From Streptomyces chartreusis NRRL 3882 (GTDB lineage Bacteria > Actinomycetota > Actinomycetes > Streptomycetales > Streptomycetaceae), in assembly GCF_900236475.1 (NCBI RefSeq), contig NZ_LT963352.1:7659001-7723000 (forward strand): a stretch of DNA of 64,000 nucleotides. Reading direction: 5' to 3'. Below are positions 1-8,353 of this stretch, piece after piece. Below the pieces are notes generated by a model. That model saw only the letters and a list, made by a program, of their open reading frames with translations. It searched no databases and was not told the origin of the DNA. A program made the position numbers and the translations under genes. Within the stretch, counting starts at the first letter, position 1. Every line of letters begins with the position of its first letter.

Positions 1-205
1 ACGGCCTCAGCAGCCGCGGCGTGAACCCGGAGCGGTGCAGCACCGGCCAGAAGCGGTTGCCCGGGCGGGCGAAGTGATGGCCCGTCGCGGCCGTCATCAG
101 ACCGGGATTTATGCCGCAGAACAGCACCCGCAGACCGTCCGCGACCACGTCCGGCACGACACGGTCGCGGGCGGCCTGAAGCTCCTCGGGCGTGAAACGG
201 GGCAT
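1..205 (-). CDS. mug: Mismatch-specific (G/U, G/T) DNA glycosylase, partial
   Basis: This is the first 68 codons of a Mug/TDG-type DNA glycosylase, which removes uracil or thymine from G mismatches in base excision repair; the 3' end lies beyond the window. The translation from the ATG at 205-203 reads MPRFTPEELQAARD and then has the family active-site motif GINPGL (about residues 31-36), followed by ATGHHFARPGNRFWPVL, which is the conserved stretch after it. The start lies 13 bp downstream of the purB stop on the same strand, so the two genes are probably cotranscribed. Only the N-terminal part can be judged, but the motif spacing is normal for the family. Confidence 0.88.
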   Translation of the reverse strand, partial: MPRFTPEELQAARDRVVPDVVADGLRVLFCGINPGLMTAATGHHFARPGNRFWPVLHRSGFTPRLLRP

Positions 206-218
206 CGTGTGCGGCGGG

Positions 219-1661
219 TCAGAGGATCGCGCCGGGCGTGTAACCCGCGGCCTGGGGGTGCTGCTTCACGATCTCCTCGACCCGGGCGACGACGACGGCG
301 ACCTGGTCGCCCGCGGCGCCCGTGAACGACAGCTTGTCGGCCATCAGCGCGTCCAGCTCGGCGCGGTCGAGCGGAATGCGCTCGTCGGCGGCCAGCTTGT
401 CCAGCAACTCGTTGCGCTCGGCGCCCTGCTCGCGCATCGCGAGCGCCGAGGCGACGGCGTTCTCCTTGATCGCCTCGTGCGCGAGCTCCCGGCCCACGCC
501 CGCGCGCACGGCACCCATCAGCACCTTGGTGGTGGCGAGGAACGGCAGGTACCGGTCCAGCTCCCGGGCCACGACCGCGGGGAACGCGCCGAACTCGTCG
601 AGCACCGTGAGGAACGTCTCCAGCAGGCCGTCCAGCGCGAAGAAGGCGTCCGGCAGCGCGACCCGGCGCACCACCGAGCAGGACACATCGCCCTCGTTCC
701 ACTGGTCGCCCGCCAGCTCGCCGGTCATCGAGGCGTAGCCGCGCAGGATCACCATCAGGCCGTTGACGCGCTCGCAGGAGCGGGTGTTCATCTTGTGCGG
801 CATCGCCGAGGAGCCCACCTGGCCGGGCTTGAAGCCCTCCGTGACCAGCTCGTGCCCGGCCATCAGCCGGATCGTCTTCGCCAGCGACGACGGCGCGGCC
901 GCCAGCTGCACCAGCGCGGTGACGACCTCGTAGTCCAGCGAGCGCGGGTAGACCTGGCCGACCGAGGTGAACGCCTGTGAGAAGCCCAGGTGCGTGGCGA
1001 TCCGCTGCTCCAGCTCCGCGAGCTTCGCGGCGTCCCCGCCCAGCAGGTCCAGCATGTCCTGAGCGGTGCCGACCGGGCCCTTGATGCCGCGCAGCGGGTA
1101 GCGGCCCAGCAGCTCCTCGATCCGGCCGTAGGCGACGAGCAGCTCGTCGGTGGCGGTCGCGAAGCGCTTGCCGAGGGTGGTGGCCTGCGCGGCGACGTTG
1201 TGCGAGCGGCCGGCCATGACCAGCTCGCCGTACTCGCCGGCCAGCTTGCCCAGGCGGGCCAGGACGGCCACCGTGCGGTCGCGCATCAGCTCCAGCGAAA
1301 GGCGGATCTGGAGCTGCTCGACATTCTCGGTCAGGTCTCGGGAGGTCATGCCCTTGTGCACGTGCTCGTGCCCGGCGAGGGCGTTGAACTCCTCGATCCG
1401 CGCCTTCACGTCGTGCCGCGTGACCTTCTCGCGCTCGGCGATGGAGGCCAGGTCGACGGTGTCGAGCACACGCTCGTAGTCGGCGAGCGCCGCGTCCGGC
1501 ACCTCGATCCCGAGGTCCTTCTGGGCCCGCAGCACGGCGAGCCAGAGCTGCCGCTCCAGCTTCACCTTCTGCTCGGGCGACCAGAGCGTGGCGAGTTCGG
1601 CGGAGGCGTAGCGTCCGGCGAGGACGTTCGGGATGCGGGGCTTGGCGGGAGCGGAAGTCAC
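219..1661 (-). CDS. purB: Adenylosuccinate lyase
   Basis: PurB cleaves adenylosuccinate to AMP and fumarate and SAICAR to AICAR plus fumarate in cytosolic purine synthesis. The 480-residue product begins at a GTG (VTSAPAKPRIPNVLAGRYAS) and has the fumarate-lyase superfamily signature GSSAMPHKMNTR in the second half, plus the HEHVHKGMTSRDLTEN segment near residue 100. The frame stays open upstream for about 310 codons, but family length and the conserved IPNVLAGRYAS start place initiation at 1661. A good -10 box (TAGAAT) ends only 8 nt before this GTG, so the transcript is probably leaderless or nearly so. mug follows after 13 bp. Confidence 0.95.
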   Translation of the reverse strand: MTSAPAKPRIPNVLAGRYASAELATLWSPEQKVKLERQLWLAVLRAQKDLGIEVPDAALADYERVLDTVDLASIAEREKVTRHDVKARIEEFNALAGHEHVHKGMTSRDLTENVEQLQIRLSLELMRDRTVAVLARLGKLAGEYGELVMAGRSHNVAAQATTLGKRFATATDELLVAYGRIEELLGRYPLRGIKGPVGTAQDMLDLLGGDAAKLAELEQRIATHLGFSQAFTSVGQVYPRSLDYEVVTALVQLAAAPSSLAKTIRLMAGHELVTEGFKPGQVGSSAMPHKMNTRSCERVNGLMVILRGYASMTGELAGDQWNEGDVSCSVVRRVALPDAFFALDGLLETFLTVLDEFGAFPAVVARELDRYLPFLATTKVLMGAVRAGVGRELAHEAIKENAVASALAMREQGAERNELLDKLAADERIPLDRAELDALMADKLSFTGAAGDQVAVVVARVEEIVKQHPQAAGYTPGAIL

Positions 1662-1669
1662 GTGGACGG

Positions 1670-1675
1670 ATTCTA
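1670..1675 (-). promoter_or_regulatory. -10 box of purB promoter
   Basis: On the minus strand TAGAAT lies 8 nt upstream of the purB GTG. It fits the actinobacterial TAnnnT consensus, and the distance suggests a leaderless transcript. No convincing -35 box is seen 17-18 bp further upstream. Confidence 0.5.
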
Positions 1676-1771
1676 CTGGCGATTCGTGCAGGCCAGCGCC
1701 GCGGGTGTCTTTGTCGGAACCTACGAGAGGGTTCTCGAGGCCATACCCCTGACCACGGTCCCGGGAACCGC

Positions 1772-2551
1772 CTACGCCAGGTCCTCGTACGGCAGCAGCT
1801 CGGGCCGCTTCGGCGGCAGGCCGTCGCCCGAGGAGCGGCCCGTCAGGCGGCGGCCGATCCAGGGCAGCAGGTGCTGCCGCGCGAACCGCAGGTCCGCCGC
1901 ACGCCGCATGACCCAGCCGGGCGGCAGCGTCGTCGGCATCGGGGTGCGCCACTCGGTGTCCTCGGGCTCGTAGCCGAGCGCCTGCCACACCGCCTCCGCG
2001 ACCCGGCGGTGGCCTTCGCCCGTCAGGTGCAGCCGGTCCACGTCCCACAGCCGCGGGTCGGCGAGCGAGGGCGCGTCGTACAGGTCGACGACGCTCGCGC
2101 CGTGCCGTGCGGCGAGCTCGTCGACGCAGGTGAACAGGTCCTCCATGCGCGGCCGGAACCGCTCCAGGACCGGGCCCCGGCGGGCCGGGCTGCGCATCAG
2201 CACGAGCTGCTTGCACGAAGGGGCCAGTCGCTCCACGGCCTCCTCCAGGAGTCCGCGCACCCGGCCCATGTCGCACTTCGGCCGCAGCGTGTCGTTGAGC
2301 CCGCCGACCAGGGTGACGACGTCGGCCTGCATGGCCGCCGCCACGTCCACCTGCTCGTCGACGATCTGCCGGATCAGCTTGCCGCGCACGGCGAGGTTGG
2401 CGTAGCGGAAGCCGGGCGTGCGGGCCGCCATCCGCGCGGCGAGGAGATCGGCCCAGCCCCGGTAGGTGCCGTCGGGCAACAGGTCCGACATGCCCTCGGT
2501 GAAGGAGTCGCCGACCGCGACGAGGCTGCTGTAGGTGGGGTTCGTGTCCAT
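1772..2551 (-). CDS. SGNH/GDSL-family hydrolase
   Basis: A 259-residue cytoplasmic-looking esterase of the SGNH superfamily. The catalytic blocks are visible: GDSFTEG near residue 14 (block I, nucleophile Ser), GGLND around residue 82 (block III, Asn), and DRLHLTGEGH near residue 180 (block V, Asp and His). There is no signal peptide. The start MDTNPTYSSLVAVGDS is chosen because it places the GDS block at the usual distance from the N-terminus; an upstream in-frame start at 2596 would add 15 unconserved residues. It is the gene upstream of purB on the same strand, with a 110-bp gap. The substrate cannot be told from sequence. Confidence 0.88.
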   Translation of the reverse strand: MDTNPTYSSLVAVGDSFTEGMSDLLPDGTYRGWADLLAARMAARTPGFRYANLAVRGKLIRQIVDEQVDVAAAMQADVVTLVGGLNDTLRPKCDMGRVRGLLEEAVERLAPSCKQLVLMRSPARRGPVLERFRPRMEDLFTCVDELAARHGASVVDLYDAPSLADPRLWDVDRLHLTGEGHRRVAEAVWQALGYEPEDTEWRTPMPTTLPPGWVMRRAADLRFARQHLLPWIGRRLTGRSSGDGLPPKRPELLPYEDLA

Positions 2552-2624
2552 GGCGGCAGAAATAGTATCCCGTGCACATACCCAGCAGTCGGTCACCCAC
2601 CCGGGAGCATCGGCGACCGGTTAC

Positions 2625-3638
2625 TCACGCCCGCTGGCCGAACAGCTCCCGCAGCACGTCCTCCATGGTCACGAGGCCGGCCAGCCGGCCGTCCGCCCCG
2701 AGGACGGCCGCGAGGTGCGTCCGGCCGCCCCGCATCGCCGTGAGGACGTCGTCCAGCGGCGTGTGCTCCCGCACGCGCGCGATGGACCGCATGTCCCGCA
2801 GCCGGAACGGTACATCGCGCCCGGCGGCGTCCAGCGCGTCCTTCACATGCAGATAGCCGACGATCCGCCGCCCCTCGTCCACCACCGGGAAGCGGGAGAA
2901 CCCGGACTCCGCCGACAGCCGCTCCAGCTCGTCCGCAGTGACGCCCACGCGCGCGTACACCACGCGTTCCAGCGGCAGCACCACGTCGCGCACCGGACGG
3001 CGGCCCAGCTCCAGCGCGTCGTGCAACCGCTCCTGGGCGCGGTCGTCGATGAGGCCGGCCTCGCTGGAGTCCTTCACGATCTGCGCTATCTCGGCGTCCG
3101 AGTAGGACGCGGCCACCTCCTCCCGCGCCTCCACGCGCAGCAGCTTCAGCAGGGCGTTGGCGAAGGCGTTCACCGTGAAGATCACCGGGCGCAGTGCCCG
3201 GGACAGCGTCACCAGGGGCGGGCCGAGCGTCAGCGCGCTGCGCACCGGCTCGGCGAGCGCGATGTTCTTCGGCACCATCTCGCCGAGCAGCATGTGCAGA
3301 TACGTGGCCAGGGTCAGCGCGATCACGAAGGACACCGCGTGCCCCGCGCCCTCGGGCACGCCCACCGCGTGGAACACCGGCTCCAGCAGGTGCGCGATCG
3401 CCGGCTCGGCCACCACACCGAGCACCAGCGTGCACAGCGTGATGCCGAGCTGCGCGGCGGCCATCAGCGCGGACACGTGCTCCAGGCCCCACAGCACGCT
3501 CTTGGCGCGCCGGTCGCCCCGGTCGGCGTAGGGCTCGATCTGGCTGCGGCGCACCGAGATCAGCGCGAACTCGGCGCCGACGAAGAAGGCGTTGACGACG
3601 AGCGTCGCCAGACCGATCAGCAGCTGGACGGCGGTCAC
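2625..3638 (-). CDS. CNNM/CorC-family membrane protein with CBS pair (second of two)
   Basis: A 337-residue protein with an N-terminal CNNM (DUF21) transmembrane domain of about four segments (residues 1-180, including the conserved GEMVPKNIAL) followed by two CBS domains (about 200-330). The family is associated with Mg/Co transport and was once annotated as hemolysin. It starts with a GTG that overlaps the stop of the upstream paralogue as GTGA, so translation is probably coupled. It lacks the C-terminal CorC_HlyC domain that the upstream paralogue has, so the pair may form a heteromer. The transported ion is inferred from the family only. Confidence 0.9.
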   Translation of the reverse strand: MTAVQLLIGLATLVVNAFFVGAEFALISVRRSQIEPYADRGDRRAKSVLWGLEHVSALMAAAQLGITLCTLVLGVVAEPAIAHLLEPVFHAVGVPEGAGHAVSFVIALTLATYLHMLLGEMVPKNIALAEPVRSALTLGPPLVTLSRALRPVIFTVNAFANALLKLLRVEAREEVAASYSDAEIAQIVKDSSEAGLIDDRAQERLHDALELGRRPVRDVVLPLERVVYARVGVTADELERLSAESGFSRFPVVDEGRRIVGYLHVKDALDAAGRDVPFRLRDMRSIARVREHTPLDDVLTAMRGGRTHLAAVLGADGRLAGLVTMEDVLRELFGQRA

Positions 3639-4975
3639 AGCTCTGCTCCCTTCTCGTCGGGCTTCTCGTCGTCGAGGGGCGCTCGCAGCCGGACCCGGGC
3701 GGCCCGGCGGCCCGTGGCGTCCAGCACCTCCATCCGCCAGCCGGCGACCTCGAGGGTGTCACCGGCGGCCGGAATCCGGCCGAGCACCGTCGCCACCAGC
3801 CCGGCGAGCGTCTCGTACGGCCCTTCCGGCGCGCGCAGCCCGACGCGTTCGAGGTGGTCCACGCGCGCGGAGCCGTCGGCCGAGTACAGGGCGTGGCCGG
3901 CCTCGTCGGTGCCGGCCGGTGCGAGGTCGGGCAGCTCGTGCGGATCGTGCTCGTCGCGCACCTCGCCGACGACCTCCTCGACGATGTCCTCCAGGGTGGC
4001 CACGCCCGCCGTGCCGCCGTACTCGTCGATCACGACGGCCATCGTGCGCTTGCCGGAGAGCCGGTCCAGCAGCCGGTCGACGGTGAGGGTCTCCGGGACC
4101 AGCAGCGGCTCGCGCATCAGCTCGGAGACGAAGATCCGGGTCCGGCGCTCCGCGGGGACCGTCAGCACGTCCTTGACGTGCGCCGTCCCGACGACCGAGT
4201 CGAGGGTGTCGCGGTAGACGGGGAACCGGGACAGGCCGGTCGCCCGGGTCGCGTTCGCCACGTCCTCCAGGGTCGCCTGCACCTCCAGGGCGACGACCTG
4301 CACCCGGGGCGTCATCACGTTCTCCGCGGTCAGGTCGGCGAGGTTCAGCGTCCGTACGAACAGCTCGGCTGTGTCGGCCTCCAGGACGCCTTCCTTGGCG
4401 GAGTGCCGGGCGAGCGCCGCCAGCTCCTGCGGCCCGCGCGCCGACGCCAGCTCCTCGGCGGGCTCCACACCGATCCGGCGCACGACCCGGTTCGCCGTGT
4501 TGTTGAGGTGTGTGATGAACGGCCGGAACGCGGCGCTGAACCAGCGCTGGGCGTTGCCCACCGTCTTGGCGACCGTCAGCGGCGACGAGATCGCCCAGTT
4601 CTTGGGCACCAGCTCGCCGACGACCATCAGGAACACCGTCGACACAGCCGTGCCCAGCACCAGCGCCAGGCTGTGCGACGCCGACCGTGAGATGCCGACG
4701 TCCTCCAGCGGCCCGGCGATCAGCGCGGCGATCGACGGCTCGGCGAGCATGCCGACGACCAGGTTCGTGACGGTGATGCCGAGCTGCGCCCCGGAGAGCT
4801 GGAAGGTCAGGTTCCGTACGGCCTTCAGCGCGCCCTGCGCGCCGCGCTCGCCGCGCGCCACCGCCTGTTCCAGCTCGGCGCGCTCGACCGTGGTGAGGGA
4901 GAACTCGGCCGCCACGAAGGCGCCGCAGGCGATCGAGAGCAGGATCGCCGCGAGGAGAAGGAGGACTTCGGTCAT
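3635..4975 (-). CDS. CNNM/CorC-family membrane protein with CBS and CorC_HlyC domains (first of two)
   Basis: A 446-residue paralogue of the next gene. Residues 1-190 are a CNNM/DUF21 membrane domain with the conserved GELVPKNWAI; residues 210-330 hold two CBS motifs (VMTPRVQVVAL and VVIDEYGGTAGVATLEDIVEE); the C-terminal 90 residues form a CorC_HlyC domain (PYETLAGLVATVLGRIP). It probably acts in divalent cation efflux or its control at the cell membrane. It is the promoter-proximal gene of a two-gene operon and shares a 4-bp overlap with the downstream gene. The 150-bp region upstream, to 5131, probably holds the promoter. Confidence 0.9.
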   Translation of the reverse strand: MTEVLLLLAAILLSIACGAFVAAEFSLTTVERAELEQAVARGERGAQGALKAVRNLTFQLSGAQLGITVTNLVVGMLAEPSIAALIAGPLEDVGISRSASHSLALVLGTAVSTVFLMVVGELVPKNWAISSPLTVAKTVGNAQRWFSAAFRPFITHLNNTANRVVRRIGVEPAEELASARGPQELAALARHSAKEGVLEADTAELFVRTLNLADLTAENVMTPRVQVVALEVQATLEDVANATRATGLSRFPVYRDTLDSVVGTAHVKDVLTVPAERRTRIFVSELMREPLLVPETLTVDRLLDRLSGKRTMAVVIDEYGGTAGVATLEDIVEEVVGEVRDEHDPHELPDLAPAGTDEAGHALYSADGSARVDHLERVGLRAPEGPYETLAGLVATVLGRIPAAGDTLEVAGWRMEVLDATGRRAARVRLRAPLDDEKPDEKGAEL

Positions 4976-5131
4976 CGGTTCACCCCCGTTCCATGGTTCT
5001 CCAGGACGGGGCGGAACGCGCGGTGCCGCGCACGAGGAGGCTCGCCCATGGGCGGACGCTCACAATCTTTCATGCGGAACCGAGTGGCCATCCAAGGGTA
5101 AAGGATGGGCAAAGTCCTTCGGTCGGGCTGC

Positions 5132-6022
5132 TCAGCGGGAGTCGGCGGGGACCGGAGAGAGCCGGTAGGCGCCCTCGTGGGTGACGACGCGGCCGGCGGT
5201 GGGCGGTGCGAAGTGGGTGCCCAGGAGCAGGGTGTCCGTCCCGGCGAGCGTGCCGAGCAGCTCGCGGCGCGAGGCCTCGGACCGTCCGGGGTCGATGTCG
5301 ACACAGGCGCCGATGCCCGGGTGGGCGAGCTGGACGGGGTGGTGGACGCAGTCGCCGGTGATCAGTGCCGTCCGTCCGCGGCTGGTCAGTTCTACGGCGA
5401 CATGGCCGGGGGTGTGTCCGGGTGTCGGGACCAGGCGCAGCCCCGGGGCGACTTCGAGGCCCTCGGCGGGGACGTCGAGGAGGTCGAGCAGCCCCGCCTC
5501 CTCCACCGGGACCACGGAGTCACGGAACATCTGCCGGCGCGCCTCGTCCATGTCGTACCCGGTCCAGAACTCCCGCTCGGTGCGGGAGGTCAGGTAGCGG
5601 GCGTTCGGGAAGGTGGGCACCCACTCGCCGTTCACCTCCCGGGTGTTCCAGCCGACGTGGTCGGCGTGCAGGTGGGTGAGGATCACCAGGTCGACGGAGT
5701 CCGGGGGGTACCCGGCGTCGGTGAGGCGCTGGAGGTAGTCGGTGTCGAGGTCGTGCCAGGCGGGATTGGTCCGCTCCTTGCCGTTGCCGATGCCGGTGTC
5801 CACCAGGACCCGCAGCCCGCCGACAGTGAAGGCGAAGCTGTGGCTGTCGGCGCGCAGGACGCCTTCGTCGTCGGCGAAGTGGGGGCGCAGCCAGTCCTGG
5901 CCGGCGACGACGTCGGGCGTGGCGTCGGGCAGCAGCCACGCTCCGGTGGCAGGTGGCAGAGGAATTTCGTCGATGCGGTGGACGGTGATGTCGCCCACGG
6001 TCCAGGAAGCGGGTGTGGTCAC
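5132..6022 (-). CDS. MBL-fold metallo-hydrolase (lactonase-like)
   Basis: A 296-residue metallo-beta-lactamase-fold hydrolase. The metal-binding motif HLHADHVGW lies near residue 117; later ligands are in TPGHTPGHVAVE (His), TGDCVHHP (Asp) and LLGTHFAPP (His). The arrangement resembles AttM/AiiB-type lactonases and related hydrolases, but the substrate is unknown. GTG at 6022 is preceded by an AGGAGGACCA ribosome site. It is divergent from an AtzG/AtzE-type amidase pair. The shared 100-bp region carries a perfect inverted repeat that also recurs, in degenerate form, before the nearby tetR gene, so the three transcripts are probably one regulon. Confidence 0.88.
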   Translation of the reverse strand: MTTPASWTVGDITVHRIDEIPLPPATGAWLLPDATPDVVAGQDWLRPHFADDEGVLRADSHSFAFTVGGLRVLVDTGIGNGKERTNPAWHDLDTDYLQRLTDAGYPPDSVDLVILTHLHADHVGWNTREVNGEWVPTFPNARYLTSRTEREFWTGYDMDEARRQMFRDSVVPVEEAGLLDLLDVPAEGLEVAPGLRLVPTPGHTPGHVAVELTSRGRTALITGDCVHHPVQLAHPGIGACVDIDPGRSEASRRELLGTLAGTDTLLLGTHFAPPTAGRVVTHEGAYRLSPVPADSR

Positions 6023-6041
6023 TGGTCCTCCTCGGGACGCA

Positions 6042-6066
6042 CTTAACGCAATCCGTTTGCGTTAAG
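6042..6066. promoter_or_regulatory. 25-bp inverted repeat O1, probable TetR operator
   Basis: Perfect 10-bp arms CTTAACGCAA and TTGCGTTAAG are separated by TCCGT. The site is 20 bp upstream of the MBL hydrolase GTG and covers the -35 box of the divergent amidase promoter. Similar sites lie at 6089-6113 and 7729-7753. I infer that the TetR protein encoded at 7763 binds it. Confidence 0.7.
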
Positions 6067-6086
6067 GAGACCCTAGGTCCTAGAGT
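6057..6086 (+). promoter_or_regulatory. Promoter of the atzG-like/amidase operon
   Basis: TTGCGT (6057-6062) and TAGAGT (6081-6086) are separated by 18 bp and would start transcription near 6093, 30 nt before the first gene. The -35 box lies inside operator O1 and the start point inside O2, a layout that suits repression. Confidence 0.5.
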
Positions 6087-6088
6087 CC

Positions 6089-6113
6089 ACTAACGCAAAC
6101 CATTGGCTTTTAA
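6089..6113. promoter_or_regulatory. Degenerate second operator O2
   Basis: Half sites ACTAACGCAA and TGGCTTTTAA match the O1 arms at 8 and 6 of 10 positions, with the same 5-bp spacing. The site overlaps the inferred transcription start of the amidase operon. Confidence 0.4.
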
Positions 6114-6122
6114 GGGGAACCG

Positions 6123-6338
6123 ATGTCCCATCCCGAACTCACGCCGCCCGAAGCGGCCCACTGGGCCCACCGCGCCGGGCTCGTACTGCCCGCCGACCGT
6201 CACGCAGCGGTCGCGGCCACCGCCGACCACATCCACTCCGTCGTGGCGGTCCTGAGGGAGCTGGACTTCGGGGACACCCCGCCCGGCCCCGCCTACCACG
6301 TGGCAACGGCGGGGGAGGCGCACGATGCAGCCGTATGA
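6123..6338 (+). CDS. AtzG-like (DUF4089) small amidase partner
   Basis: A 71-residue acidic, helical protein (MSHPELTPPEAAHWAHRAGL...) with the character of AtzG/DUF4089 proteins. These GatC-like small subunits bind and stabilise AtzE-type amidases. The family-like pieces are AGLVLPADRHAAVAATADHI and a C-terminal aspartate/proline stretch. It overlaps the amidase start by 14 bp, so the two are translationally coupled and probably form a complex. AAGGGG lies 5 nt before the ATG. Identification rests on length, composition and partner gene more than on strict motifs. Confidence 0.7.
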   Translation: MSHPELTPPEAAHWAHRAGLVLPADRHAAVAATADHIHSVVAVLRELDFGDTPPGPAYHVATAGEAHDAAV

Positions 6339-7716
6339 ACTGACGCTCTCGGCCGCCGCCGACGCGATCCGGGCACATCAGCTGTCCCCGGTCGAGCTGG
6401 CCGACTCCGTACTGGAGCGCATCGAGCAGGTGGAGCCGACCCTCCGGGCCTACGTCACCGTCGACGCCGAGCGCACGCTCCAGGCCGCGCGCCGAGCCGA
6501 GAAGGACATCGCGGCCGGTCGCCGTCGCGGTCCGCTGCACGGCATACCGATGGGCCTGAAGGATTTGATCGATGTCGCCGGTACGACCACGTCCGCCAGT
6601 TCCCGGGTAAGGTCCGACCACCGCGCGCGGACCGACAGCACCGTCGCGGCACGCCTGTCGGCGGCAGGAGCGGTCCTGGTCGGCAAGACCCACACCCACG
6701 AGTTCGCCTACGGGCTGACCACCCCGCAGACCCACAACGCCTGGGACCCCGGCCGGATCGCCGGCGGCTCCAGCGGCGGATCAGCCGTCGCCGTCGCCGC
6801 AGGCACCGCCACCTTCGCCCTGGGCACCGACACCGGCGGATCCATCCGAGTGCCCGCCGCGCTGAACGGGGTCGTCGGCCTCAAGCCGACCTATGGCCTC
6901 GTCCCGCGCCACGGCGTCACGTCCCTGTCCTGGTCACTGGACCACGTCGGCCCGATCACCCGCACCGCCGAGGACGCGGCCCTGGTGCTCGCGGCCCTGG
7001 CCGGCCACGATCCCCGCGACCCGGCATCCCTGACCGCACCCCCGGCGTCCTACCGCCCGGGCCCCGGCACGGATCTGACCGGACTGCGGATCGGTGTGCC
7101 GCGCACCTATTACTTCGACCACGTCGACGCGGAGGTGGAAGCCGCCGTCCGAAGCGTGATCGACCGGCTCCAGGCGCTCGGTGCCGGCCTCGTCGACGTC
7201 GGGATCCCCATGACCCGCTACATCAAGGCCACCCAGTGGGGCCTGATGGTGCCCGAGGCCACCGCCTACCACGAGAGAAGCCTGCGCACGGTCCCGGAGC
7301 TCTACCAGGACGACATCCGGCTCCTCCTGGAAGCCGGTGAACTGATGCCCGCCGGGGACTACCTGCGCGCGCAACGCTCCCGCGCCCTCATGCGGGAGGA
7401 ATGGGCGCGCATGCTGCGGGAGGTCGACCTGATCGCCGCCCCCGCCGTGCCGATGACCGCCGTCGCGGCCGGTCAGGAGACGGTCACCTGGGCCGACGGC
7501 ACCGTCGAGGGCGTCTCCGACGCCTATGTGCGGCTTTCGGCCCCGGCCAACATCACCGGCGTGCCGTCCCTGTCCGTACCGGTCGGTCACGACACGGCGG
7601 GGCTGCCGATCGGCATGCAGCTCCTCGGGCCGCCGCTCGGGGAGAGCCTGCTGCTGCGGGTCGGGCACGCCTACGAACAGACCCGGCCCGTCCGCGATCT
7701 CGCCCCCGCGGCCTGA
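6325..7716 (+). CDS. Amidase of the AtzE/GatA signature family
   Basis: A 463-residue amidase-signature hydrolase. The Ser-cisSer-Lys triad is visible: Lys in GIPMGLKDLIDVAG (about residue 79), the cis-Ser in GGSSGGSAVAVAAG (about 155) and the nucleophile Ser in GTDTGGSIRVPA (about 177). It hydrolyses a C-N bond, and the paired AtzG-like protein suggests an AtzE-type carboxybiuret or related small amide rather than the Gln-tRNA amidotransferase. No gatB or gatC is adjacent. Its start overlaps the preceding gene. With the MBL hydrolase and TetR gene it makes a likely substrate-inducible degradation module. Substrate unknown. Confidence 0.88.
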   Translation: MQPYELTLSAAADAIRAHQLSPVELADSVLERIEQVEPTLRAYVTVDAERTLQAARRAEKDIAAGRRRGPLHGIPMGLKDLIDVAGTTTSASSRVRSDHRARTDSTVAARLSAAGAVLVGKTHTHEFAYGLTTPQTHNAWDPGRIAGGSSGGSAVAVAAGTATFALGTDTGGSIRVPAALNGVVGLKPTYGLVPRHGVTSLSWSLDHVGPITRTAEDAALVLAALAGHDPRDPASLTAPPASYRPGPGTDLTGLRIGVPRTYYFDHVDAEVEAAVRSVIDRLQALGAGLVDVGIPMTRYIKATQWGLMVPEATAYHERSLRTVPELYQDDIRLLLEAGELMPAGDYLRAQRSRALMREEWARMLREVDLIAAPAVPMTAVAAGQETVTWADGTVEGVSDAYVRLSAPANITGVPSLSVPVGHDTAGLPIGMQLLGPPLGESLLLRVGHAYEQTRPVRDLAPAA

Positions 7717-7728
7717 GGGAGCACCGCG

Positions 7729-7753
7729 CTAGAAGCAATGCGTTCGCTTTAAG
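7729..7753. promoter_or_regulatory. Third operator-like inverted repeat O3 before tetR
   Basis: Read on the minus strand, arms CTTAAAGCGA and TTGCTTCTAG, with a 5-bp spacer, match the O1 arms at 8 and 7 of 10 positions. The site ends 9 bp before the tetR GTG, consistent with autoregulation. Confidence 0.55.
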
Positions 7754-7762
7754 GTGGGTTCC

Positions 7763-8353
7763 GTGAGCAGACAGATGGTGCGCCCCGGCGGGCGCAGCGC
7801 CCGGGTCCAGGCAGCGGTGCACGCCGCCGTGCGCGAACTCGCCTCGGAGGTCGGCCGGGACGCCCTGACCGTGCCGATGGTCGCCCAGCGCGCGGGCGTG
7901 ACGCCGTCGACGATCTACCGTCGCTGGGGAGACATGCAGGTGCTGCTGTCGGACGTGGCGGTCGAGCGGCTGCGGCCCGACACCGCACCCGGGGACCACG
8001 GCGCCCTGTCGTCCGACCTGACCGCCTGGGCGGAGCAGTTCCTCGACGAGATGGCCTCGCCCACCGGCCGCGCCTACATCCGCGACGCCCTGCTCGGCGA
8101 CCCGGACGGCGGCAACGCCGGCCAGTGCTCCGCCTACGCCGCCGAGCAGATCGACGTCATCGTCCGTCGCGCGTCCGAGCGGGGGGAGCCGGCACCCGGC
8201 GTCGACACGGTCATCGACCGGGTCGTCGCGCCCATGATGTACCGCATCCTGTTCCGCCCGGACGGCCTCGACGTCGCCTACGCCCACCGGCTCGTGGCAG
8301 GACTCCTCAGCCCGAACAGTCCGGCCGAGCAGCCGAGCACACCTGGTCGGTGA
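7763..8353 (+). CDS. TetR/AcrR-family transcriptional regulator
   Basis: A 196-residue regulator with an N-terminal TetR helix-turn-helix (LTVPMVAQRAGVTPSTIYRRW, about residues 34-54) and a ligand-binding C-terminus. GTG at 7763 is preferred because AAGGTGG lies 5 nt upstream; the GTG at 7754 would overlap that ribosome site. Operator O3 abuts the gene, and O1/O2 lie in the MBL-amidase divergent promoter, so it is probably the repressor of that module. Its last 47 bp overlap the convergent GNAT gene. Confidence 0.87.
   Translation: MSRQMVRPGGRSARVQAAVHAAVRELASEVGRDALTVPMVAQRAGVTPSTIYRRWGDMQVLLSDVAVERLRPDTAPGDHGALSSDLTAWAEQFLDEMASPTGRAYIRDALLGDPDGGNAGQCSAYAAEQIDVIVRRASERGEPAPGVDTVIDRVVAPMMYRILFRPDGLDVAYAHRLVAGLLSPNSPAEQPSTPGR

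Noticed and set aside
219..2600. A 793-codon open frame covering purB and the region upstream
   Set aside because: Only the part from 1661 to 219 matches adenylosuccinate lyase; the upstream half is the shadow of the SGNH hydrolase in another frame, with low-complexity Arg/Gly/Pro composition.
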